Part shown: positions 1 to 5,242 of the stretch, piece by piece | Layout: every line of letters starts with the position of its first letter | Numbering within the stretch: position 1 is the first letter of the stretch | NCBI GenBank assembly: GCA_025455285.1 | Contig: JALOMU010000164.1 | Coordinates: 1-5,242 of the forward strand | DNA: 5,242 nucleotides | Source of the DNA: Flavihumibacter sp. | GTDB lineage: Bacteria > Bacteroidota > Bacteroidia > Chitinophagales > Chitinophagaceae | Direction: 5' to 3' | Position numbers and translations under genes: made by a program | The notes under the pieces: generated by a model | What the model saw: the letters and a program-made list of their open reading frames with translations, nothing else | Database searches by the model: none | Told to the model about the DNA's origin: nothing

Positions 1-1
1 G

Positions 2-52
2 GGGCGCAACATAGTCCAGCATTCAATTATTGAAATGTTAAGAGCAGCCTAA
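2..52 (+). CDS. Possible C-terminal tail of an upstream gene (partial)
   Basis: The frame beginning at position 2 is open from the window edge and reads GRNIVQHSIIEMLRAA before a TAA stop at 50-52. The residue mix (amphipathic, Ile/Leu/Glu/Arg) looks like a C-terminal helix of a soluble protein, and the other plus-strand frames give less protein-like readings. I do not recognise the family. Sixteen codons are too few to prove coding, so this is a tentative call. If it is real, the upstream gene is co-oriented with the permease and ends about 240 bp before it, with no clear terminator hairpin plus T-tract after the stop. Confidence 0.33.
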   Translation, partial: GRNIVQHSIIEMLRAA

Positions 53-160
53 TGCACTATTCCTTTGATCGTTAGTGAAAATTCGCTATAAAAGGTATCT
101 TCAAGAAAATTTCAGTCTGCCAGCCAGCGCCATCCTCCGCTCTGTGTGGAGAGTAAGAAG

Positions 161-206
161 CAGGCGAAACCGGACAGCAGGTGTTCGAAATCGGACAATA
201 CAGTCC
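161..206 (+). promoter_or_regulatory. Candidate upstream activator sites (tandem palindrome array)
   Basis: Positions 182-197 read TGTTCGaaatCGGACA, a 16-bp inverted repeat with one mismatch between the half-sites TGTTCG and TGTCCG (the reverse complement of CGGACA). Exactly 21 bp upstream, at 161-176, the right half CGGACA recurs with the same CG-N4-CG core, but its left half is degenerate. The 12-mers at 165-176 (CGAAACCGGACA) and 186-197 (CGAAATCGGACA) differ at one base. A further GGAC-N6-GTCC symmetry spans 193-206. A spacing of two helical turns puts both sites on the same DNA face. Their centres lie about 87 and 108 bp upstream of the transcription start predicted from the -24/-12 promoter, a normal distance for an NtrC-type enhancer. 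The repeats are seen directly; their role is inferred, and the regulator is not in the window. Confidence 0.55.
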
Positions 207-225
207 TCAATGAAGGAAATAATTT

Positions 226-244
226 ATTGAAAATCAATTTTATA
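226..244 (+). promoter_or_regulatory. AT-rich IHF-like bend site between enhancer and promoter
   Basis: Positions 226-238 form an inverted repeat ATTGA-AAA-TCAAT. The overlapping stretch 232-244 (AATCAATTTTATA) matches the IHF consensus WATCAA-N4-TTR at all but one position. It lies between the putative activator sites and the -24 element, where a bending protein would help loop the DNA. AT-rich DNA often yields such matches by chance, and Bacteroidota IHF/HU proteins may not share the enterobacterial consensus, so the call is weak on its own and gains weight only from its position. Confidence 0.3.
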
Positions 245-250
245 GTGGAT

Positions 251-266
251 TGGCACATCGCTTGGT
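251..266 (+). promoter_or_regulatory. Sigma-54 (-24/-12) promoter of the permease gene
   Basis: Positions 251-266 read TGGCACATCGCTTGGT, against the sigma-54 consensus TGGCAC-R-N4-TTGC-W. Every fixed position matches except the C of the -12 GC, which is G here (265). The invariant GG of the -24 box (252-253) and the -12 box (264-265) are separated by the obligatory 10 bp. Transcription would start near 277, leaving a leader of about 14 nt before the ATG at 291. No well-spaced Shine-Dalgarno is present; an AGG at 287-289 is too close to the start to count. Sigma-54 promoters need an AAA+ enhancer-binding protein, and candidate sites for one lie upstream at 161-206. Confidence 0.7.
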
Positions 267-290
267 AGCAAAAGAGTACAACTCACAGGT

Positions 291-2681
291 ATGCTACAAA
301 ATTACTGGCGGATTGCCATACGGAATCTTTTTAAGCACAAAGGGTTTTCATTTATCAATCTAACCGGACTAACGGTTGCGTTCACCTGCTGTTTGCTGAT
401 GTTTATGTATATCCGGCATGAACTCAGCTTCGATCGTTTCCAGGAAAAGGGAAACCGGATTGTTCGGGTCATCATGGAATACAGTTTTGGCAATTCGGAA
501 AAAGTTGCCGGTAATTATACCAGCACCAAAGTCATGCCTTCCTTTAAACGAAATTTTCCGGAAGTAGAAGAAGGTGTTCGAATGACCAAAGGAAGCGGAC
601 TTCTAAAAATCGGGGACCAGTTATATGAAGACCCTGAATTCCTTTTTGCCGATTCTACCTTCTTTCAGGTTTTTTCTTCCTTTACACTTCAGGCTGGATC
701 ACCAGATAAAGTACTGGAATCACCCAATCAGCTGGTGATGACTGCAGCTGCTGCTAAAAAATATTTTCCTCACCAAAATGCAGTTGGACAAACCATTTTG
801 GTAGGCGCACAACAAACGCCCTTCATTGTAACAGGTATAACGGATGATTGTCCGTCTAATTCCCAGATCCGGTTTTCAATGGTAGGTTCATTTTCTTCTC
901 TTGGACCTGCCCAGGAAGAAACCTACTGGAATGCGAATTACCAGACCTACCTATTATTAAAAGAAAACACCTCCCTTGCCAACCTGCAGGCGAAAATCAG
1001 GCCCTTCATGGAGAAGGAAATGAATGACCCCTCTATCTGGTTAACCTATTTTCTGGAACCTTTTTATGACATTCATCTGCATTCTCCATACAATGCCTAT
1101 GTAGCGAATACGGATATCCGTTATATCTATATTGCAAGCGGGATGGCTGTCCTGATTTTACTGATTGCCTGCTTTACCTATATCAACATGAGCACAGCAA
1201 GGTCCCTGGAAAGGGCACGCGAAGTCGGTATCCGCAAAGTTGCAGGAGCAACCAGGCAACAGGTTTTCGGACAGTTTATTGGTGAATCGCTGGTGATTTC
1301 AGTGCTTGCTCTGGTAATCAGTTTTGCTGCTACAGCACTGCTTTTACCTCTTTTTAATGAACTGGTAGATCGTTCACTTGTTCTTACAGATCTGACACAT
1401 CCGATATTAATTGTTTCAGCTCTTGGTATGGTGATTTTCATCGCTGTTTTGGCTGGCTCCTACCCGGCACTGGTATTATCAGGTTTTCAACCTATCAAAG
1501 TATTGAAAGGCAATTTTAGAAACAGCGACAATGGTAATTGGGTCAGACAATCATTAACTGTTTTTCAGTTTACCATATCAGCGTTCCTTTTAATTGGAAG
1601 TTTTGCGATGTACAAACAGGTAAAATACATCCAGGAGAAATCACTTGGATTCAACCGGGATCATGTGGTGGTTGTAAAGGCTGATTATAAAGTGACTGAG
1701 AAAATGGACCTGATGAAAAATCAGTTGAAGGCGAATCCACAAATCAAGAATACTTCGTTAAGTTATAATGCACCCATTTCTATCGTAGGCGGTTATGGTA
1801 TGCGTAGTTCTGTCATGCCTGAAAACAGCTCACTCAATGTGTATGCCAATCCAATTGATGAGGAATATTTGCGTACAAATGAAATTCAATTAATCGCTGG
1901 TGATGATATCAATCGGCAGGATGTCCTGGATGCCTCTCATCCGGAGAATGAAAAAAATTATTATCGCTTTATCCTGAATGAATCTGCAGCAAAGCAGTTA
2001 GGTTGGAGCCCACAGGAAGCTGTCGGTAAAAAAATGTTTCTGGATGAATCCAGACCAGGTATAGTAAAAGGAGTAGTAAAGGATTTTCATTTCAGTTCCA
2101 TGCATTCTCCCATTCAGGGCCTGGTGCTTTTCCCTTCTAACTATGGTAATAACCTGCTGGTGAAAGTATCCGGGAAACAATTACCTGAAACAATTGCTTT
2201 CATGGAGAAAACCTGGAAAGAGCTGGTGAAACATCGTCCATTTAGTTACAGCTTTATGGATGAAGATTATAACAGGATGTATCATTCAGAACAACAAACT
2301 GTAAGAGTCATTGGCCTTTTTACCGGGGTAGCTATATTGCTGGCTTGTGTGGGACTTCTGGGTTTATCTGCTTTCTCCGTACAGCAAAGAACCAAGGAAA
2401 TAGGAGTACGAAAAGTATTGGGTGCATCTGTACCGGGTATTGTGTGGATGCTGGCAACCTATTTTCTTCGCCTGGTATTGGTGGCATCCTTAATAGCACT
2501 GCCAATCGGATGGTTTGCAACCAACAAATGGCTGGAAGATTTTAGTTATAGGACTAACCTGGATTTAACCGTATTTATTTGGCCGGTAGTGGGATTAAGC
2601 CTCCTCGCATTAATTGCCATCAGTGTTCAAACCATCAGGGCGGCAATTTTGAACCCGGTAAAAAGTTTGCGTTCGGAATAA
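291..2681 (+). CDS. ABC transporter permease, two-module FtsX/MacB type
   Basis: This is an inner-membrane subunit of an ABC transporter of the MacB/FtsX/LolCE superfamily, 796 residues, a normal length for the Bacteroidota form. It has a duplicated layout. TM1 is about residues 21-41, followed by a MacB-type periplasmic core to about 275. The first FtsX domain has TMs near 279-300, 332-355 and 371-393. A second copy follows, with TM5 about 421-441, a periplasmic core to about 670, and TMs near 673-696, 724-744 and 762-780. Each FtsX domain carries the cytoplasmic coupling motif expected to touch the ATPase: REVGIRKVAGA (310-320) and KEIGVRKVLGA (702-712). The C terminus NPVKSLRSE is typical. 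The start is fixed by MLQNYWRIAIRNL, the usual N terminus just before TM1. No ATPase or membrane-fusion gene adjoins, so the substrate is unknown. Members of the superfamily export peptides, drugs or lipoproteins, or transmit force mechanically across the envelope. Expression probably depends on sigma-54 from the promoter at 251-266. Confidence 0.95.
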   Translation: MLQNYWRIAIRNLFKHKGFSFINLTGLTVAFTCCLLMFMYIRHELSFDRFQEKGNRIVRVIMEYSFGNSEKVAGNYTSTKVMPSFKRNFPEVEEGVRMTKGSGLLKIGDQLYEDPEFLFADSTFFQVFSSFTLQAGSPDKVLESPNQLVMTAAAAKKYFPHQNAVGQTILVGAQQTPFIVTGITDDCPSNSQIRFSMVGSFSSLGPAQEETYWNANYQTYLLLKENTSLANLQAKIRPFMEKEMNDPSIWLTYFLEPFYDIHLHSPYNAYVANTDIRYIYIASGMAVLILLIACFTYINMSTARSLERAREVGIRKVAGATRQQVFGQFIGESLVISVLALVISFAATALLLPLFNELVDRSLVLTDLTHPILIVSALGMVIFIAVLAGSYPALVLSGFQPIKVLKGNFRNSDNGNWVRQSLTVFQFTISAFLLIGSFAMYKQVKYIQEKSLGFNRDHVVVVKADYKVTEKMDLMKNQLKANPQIKNTSLSYNAPISIVGGYGMRSSVMPENSSLNVYANPIDEEYLRTNEIQLIAGDDINRQDVLDASHPENEKNYYRFILNESAAKQLGWSPQEAVGKKMFLDESRPGIVKGVVKDFHFSSMHSPIQGLVLFPSNYGNNLLVKVSGKQLPETIAFMEKTWKELVKHRPFSYSFMDEDYNRMYHSEQQTVRVIGLFTGVAILLACVGLLGLSAFSVQQRTKEIGVRKVLGASVPGIVWMLATYFLRLVLVASLIALPIGWFATNKWLEDFSYRTNLDLTVFIWPVVGLSLLALIAISVQTIRAAILNPVKSLRSE

Positions 2682-2712
2682 TTTGAGTTGAATTACGGCT
2701 TCAGTATCTTAG
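2682..2712 (+). promoter_or_regulatory. Possible Bacteroidota-type promoter for symporter-epimerase pair
   Basis: The 37-bp gap between the permease and the symporter holds TTTG at 2682-2685 and TATCTTAG at 2705-2712, separated by 19 bp. The Bacteroidota primary-sigma consensus is TTTG (-33) and TAnnTTTG (-7) with about this spacing; the -7 box here has one mismatch. Transcription would then start only a few bases before, or at, the ATG at 2719, giving a very short or absent leader. The motifs are short and the region AT-rich, so chance is a real alternative. Read-through from the permease gene is also possible, as no terminator is visible in the gap. Confidence 0.3.
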
Positions 2713-2718
2713 GCTGAT

Positions 2719-4119
2719 ATGGGACAGATCAGCCTGAAAGAAAGGATCGGCTATGGATTCGGCGATATGGCTTCCTCCATGTTCTGGAAACTATTTGGAA
2801 TCTATCTCCTGTTTTTTTATACCGATGTAATGGGTTTGCCCGCAGCAGCAGTGGGCACCCTACTACTGATAACACGGATTTGGGATACCCTGCTGGATCC
2901 GGTCATTGGTATGATTGCAGACCGAACGCAATCCCGGTTTGGTAAGTTTCGCCCCTACCTCTTATACCTCGCTATACCCTTCGGGATCATGGGGATCGTC
3001 ACGTTCACGGTGCCCGATCTTGGATCACAGCAACAACTACTGATCTATGTGTATGGAACCTATTCCCTGATGATGCTGGTCTATTCCTTCATCAATGTGC
3101 CCTATGCAGCCTTACTGGGTGTTATCTCTGAAGACCCGAAGGAAAGAAATATCCTGGCTTCCTTTAGAATGGGGTTTGCTTTTGCCGGTAGCTTTGTTGC
3201 ACTTGCTCTGATTGAACCATTAATCTCTTACAGGGGAGGAAGTACGCAGCTTTCAATGCCTCAAAATGCAACCGCCTGGCAATGGGCCGTGGGTGTGATT
3301 GCGATACTCTGTGTAATACTGTTCTTATTCTGTTTTGCGTGGGTAAAAGAAAGAGTTCAACCGATCCGCCACACATCGACCACATTTAAAACGGATCTTC
3401 GGGACCTGCTCAGTAACAGACCCTGGGTGATTCTTGTTGTTGCCGGGATAGCTGTCCTTATTTTCAATTCGATCAGAGATGGAGCAGCGATGTACTATTT
3501 CCGCTACTACATTCACGAAAATGAAGCCATTCAACTGGGCCGATTTGCTATTAACTTTTCTACCCTTTACCTGGTTATCGGACAGATTGCCAATCTGATC
3601 GGGGTAATGATGGCATTCCCTCTTGCAAATAAATATGGTAAAAAACGATGCTTCAGTATTGCTATGGGGATTGCATCCATTCTTAGTATACTGTTTTTCT
3701 GGATGGGACAGTATGATATAGTGCTGATCTTTTTATTACAATTTATGATCAGCTGCTGTGCCGGTACGGTTTTCCCTTTGTTATGGTCTATGTATGCAGA
3801 TATTGCAGATTATTCAGAATGGAAAACCGGCAGGAGAGCAACAGGGCTGATATTTTCATCTTCTTCCATGTCGCAAAAGATGGGCTGGACAATCGGTTCA
3901 GCTCTTACAGCCTGGTTGCTGGCTGCTTTTGGATTTCAGGCCAACCAGGTGCAGGAGGAATTAGCCCAAACCGGAATACGTTTAATGCTTAGCTGGCTTC
4001 CAGCAATCGGATCTGTAACCGCATTGATTATGATTTATTTTTATCCGCTTTCCGATGCGGAAATGATACGAATTGGAACTATTTTAAAAGAACAGCGAAG
4101 GACAGAAAATGCGAGTTGA
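2719..4119 (+). CDS. GPH-family sugar:cation symporter (MelB-like MFS transporter)
   Basis: This 466-residue inner-membrane protein should have 12 TM helices and belongs to the glycoside-pentoside-hexuronide:cation symporter family (MFS_2). The N terminus KERIGYGFGDMAS and YTDVMGL (34-40) match the family. The helix II motif RIWDTLLDPVIG (53-64) carries D56 and D60, equivalent to the cation-site D55 and D59 of MelB, followed by ADRTQSRFGKFRP (67-79). Arg150 aligns with MelB R149 and Lys387 with MelB K377. The family signature MYADIADYSEWKTGRRATG spans 358-376. A central cytoplasmic loop (about 211-233) separates the two halves. The two melibiose-binding aspartates of MelB are replaced by Ser20 and Asn126, so the substrate is unlikely to be melibiose. 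The overlapping downstream 2-epimerase gene suggests a beta-1,4-linked disaccharide such as mannobiose or cellobiose; that is inference. The start has only a weak TTAGG at 2709-2713, but homology begins within ten residues of this Met. Confidence 0.93.
   Translation: MGQISLKERIGYGFGDMASSMFWKLFGIYLLFFYTDVMGLPAAAVGTLLLITRIWDTLLDPVIGMIADRTQSRFGKFRPYLLYLAIPFGIMGIVTFTVPDLGSQQQLLIYVYGTYSLMMLVYSFINVPYAALLGVISEDPKERNILASFRMGFAFAGSFVALALIEPLISYRGGSTQLSMPQNATAWQWAVGVIAILCVILFLFCFAWVKERVQPIRHTSTTFKTDLRDLLSNRPWVILVVAGIAVLIFNSIRDGAAMYYFRYYIHENEAIQLGRFAINFSTLYLVIGQIANLIGVMMAFPLANKYGKKRCFSIAMGIASILSILFFWMGQYDIVLIFLLQFMISCCAGTVFPLLWSMYADIADYSEWKTGRRATGLIFSSSSMSQKMGWTIGSALTAWLLAAFGFQANQVQEELAQTGIRLMLSWLPAIGSVTALIMIYFYPLSDAEMIRIGTILKEQRRTENAS
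4097..4102 (+). promoter_or_regulatory. Ribosome binding site deciding the epimerase start
   Basis: GAAGGA, inside the last codons of the symporter gene, ends 6 nt before the ATG at 4109. The alternative in-frame ATG at 4127 has no purine-rich stretch at the right distance, so the upstream start is favoured. That start makes the genes overlap by 11 nt (4109-4119), an arrangement that usually means translational coupling. Confidence 0.5.
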
Positions 4120-5242
4120 CAGCACTATGCACAATTGGAAAACCAGTCTTCAGATTGAATTGAACCGAATTCTTCTTTTCTGGCAGGAGGTAGTTATTGA
4201 TAAACATACCGGAGCCTGTTTTGGTCGTGTTTCCAATAGCAACCAGGTGTTTCCGGAAGCGGAGAGGGGACTTGTTCAGCAGGCAAGAGTATTGTGGGCA
4301 TTTTCAGCCGCCTATGGATTGAATAAAACAGAGGAGCATAAACAAATAGCTGACAAGGCTTATGAATATCTTGTACATACTTTTGAAGACAAACAGCATG
4401 GCGGATATTTCTGGATCGTGAATCACCAGGGAAATCCGCTTGTTACCAAAAAACAATTATACGGACTCGCATTTGCATTATTCGGACTTGCAGAGTATGC
4501 TGCCGTCACACAGGCAAATCAAGCACAGGAGAAAGCCATCTCGCTTTTTCATACTATTGAAAACTATTTCTCCGACAATAAATTCGGCGGTTATATAGAA
4601 GCCTTACCCGATAGCTGGGAACCTATTTCCGATATGCGGTTGAGTGAGATAGATCTCAATGCGCCAAAATCAATGAATACACATCTCCATTTGCTGGAAG
4701 CCTATTCCTGTTTGTTTAAAATATGGCCGGATGAACAGTTAAAATCACGAATAGAACATCTCCTTCAACTGTTTCAAAACAAAATAATTGATTCAGCTAA
4801 CGGTAATCTATACCTGTTTTTTGACATCCACTGGAAATTTGTATCTACTTCAATTTCCCCGGGTCATGAGGTTGAAGCTGCCTGGTTATTATGGGAAGCT
4901 GCCTTGCAGCTGAATGATCCGATTTTAGTAAAGCAGATCCAATCATCCTCTCTACGTTTGCTTGAGTCTGCTGTTAATGGATTGGATACTGATGGTGCTC
5001 TTTGGGAGAGAACTGAAAAACATTGGTGGCCACAGGCGGAGGCTATGGTTGGTTTTTATACCGGATGGCAATTCACCAAGGATCCAATTTGGCTAACGCG
5101 GTCCCTCAACTCATGGAAATTTATCCAGCAAAAACTAGTGGATAAAGAAAACGGCGAATGGTTCTGGGGAATTGATGCTGATGGTAGGGTCTTGCAAAAG
5201 GATAAAGCCGGATTCTGGAAATGTCCCTACCATAACAGCCGA
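4109..5242 (+). CDS. Cellobiose/mannobiose 2-epimerase (AGE family), 3'-truncated by window
   Basis: The frame is open from the ATG at 4109 to the window edge (378 codons, no stop). The product is a cytoplasmic (alpha/alpha)6-barrel enzyme of the N-acylglucosamine 2-epimerase superfamily, most like cellobiose 2-epimerases. These invert C2 of the reducing-end sugar of beta-1,4-disaccharides, e.g. cellobiose to Glc-Man or mannobiose to Man-Glc. Visible motifs are QQARVLW with Arg60, NTHLHLLEAY with Asn190 and His194, GHEVEAAWLL with His253 and Glu256, WWPQAE with Trp307 and Glu311, and WKCPYHNSR with Trp370 and His375. By alignment from memory to the Rhodothermus marinus enzyme, His253 and His375 are the catalytic pair (H259, H390), and Arg60, Trp307 and Trp370 match R66, W322 and W385. 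The set is complete, so the enzyme should be active. Family length (about 390-412) implies roughly 20 residues are missing past the edge. The start overlaps the symporter stop by 11 nt. Preference between cellobiose and mannobiose cannot be read from the motifs. Confidence 0.92.
   Translation, partial: MRVDSTMHNWKTSLQIELNRILLFWQEVVIDKHTGACFGRVSNSNQVFPEAERGLVQQARVLWAFSAAYGLNKTEEHKQIADKAYEYLVHTFEDKQHGGYFWIVNHQGNPLVTKKQLYGLAFALFGLAEYAAVTQANQAQEKAISLFHTIENYFSDNKFGGYIEALPDSWEPISDMRLSEIDLNAPKSMNTHLHLLEAYSCLFKIWPDEQLKSRIEHLLQLFQNKIIDSANGNLYLFFDIHWKFVSTSISPGHEVEAAWLLWEAALQLNDPILVKQIQSSSLRLLESAVNGLDTDGALWERTEKHWWPQAEAMVGFYTGWQFTKDPIWLTRSLNSWKFIQQKLVDKENGEWFWGIDADGRVLQKDKAGFWKCPYHNSR

Noticed and set aside
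73..88. Hairpin TAGTGA-AAAT-TCGCTA just after the possible upstream gene end, considered as a terminator
   Set aside because: The stem has only 6 bp with one G-T wobble and is AT-rich, and no T-tract follows on either strand; this is weak even for a structural element.
135..151. Hairpin CTCCGC-tctgt-GTGGAG in the permease leader
   Set aside because: The stem has 6 bp including a wobble, and it lies upstream of the predicted transcription start (about 277), so it would not be in the mRNA. It has no T-tract and no relation to the nearby palindromes.
310..712. Repeated motif EVGIRKV / EIGVRKV considered as two fused genes or a recent duplication
   Set aside because: The two-module FtsX layout is the normal ancient form in Bacteroidota permeases; the DNA of the two halves is not similar, so there is no recent event.
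1178..1441. Minus-strand open frame of 87 codons opposite the permease
   Set aside because: It lies wholly inside the permease's first FtsX domain on the opposite strand, and its product is rich in Ser/Thr/Arg with no recognisable domain; it is a shadow of the real gene. The other short frames inside the permease and symporter genes are rejected for the same reason.
2697..2717. TCAG...CTGA symmetry in the permease-symporter gap, considered as a terminator or operator
   Set aside because: The arms are only 4 bp, no T-tract follows, and it overlaps the symporter start; this is expected by chance.
4127..4129. Alternative start codon (Met7) for the epimerase
   Set aside because: It lacks an upstream ribosome binding site, while the ATG at 4109 has GAAGGA at good spacing. 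It cannot be fully excluded, as Bacteroidota often start without a Shine-Dalgarno and homology begins only after both Met residues.

Overview
The window looks like a chromosomal segment of a member of the Bacteroidota, probably an environmental Chitinophagia, Sphingobacteriia or Cytophagia type rather than a gut Bacteroides. Three things suggest this: a roughly 800-residue two-module FtsX/MacB permease with the N-terminal style MLQNYWRIAIRNL typical of that phylum, weak or absent Shine-Dalgarno sequences, and moderate GC content. The lineage is an inference. No mobile element, CRISPR array, tRNA or rRNA was seen.

Layout, all on the plus strand. Positions 2-52 may be the last 16 codons of an upstream gene. 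Positions 53-290 are a non-coding leader holding a strong sigma-54 type -24/-12 promoter (251-266). Upstream of it lie a near-perfect palindrome (182-197), a degenerate copy of it one 21-bp step further upstream (161-176), and an IHF-like AT-rich element in between (226-244). This is the layout expected for control by an NtrC-type enhancer-binding protein. Positions 291-2681 encode the permease, which has no ATPase gene next to it. After 37 bp with a possible Bacteroidota housekeeping promoter comes a GPH-family (MelB-like) sugar:cation symporter (2719-4119). Its stop overlaps the start of a cellobiose/mannobiose 2-epimerase gene (4109 to the window end), which is cut off about 20 residues before its likely C terminus.

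Functionally there are two units. The permease, with its own sigma-54 regulation, is probably a stress- or envelope-related ABC export subunit whose ATPase is encoded elsewhere. The symporter and epimerase form a tightly coupled disaccharide uptake-and-conversion pair. The symporter would bring a beta-1,4-linked disaccharide such as mannobiose or cellobiose into the cytoplasm, and the epimerase would invert C2 of the reducing-end sugar. A disaccharide phosphorylase (GH130) or a mannanase gene would be expected just beyond the window. The most interesting new information is the regulatory architecture upstream of the permease; the protein families themselves are known.
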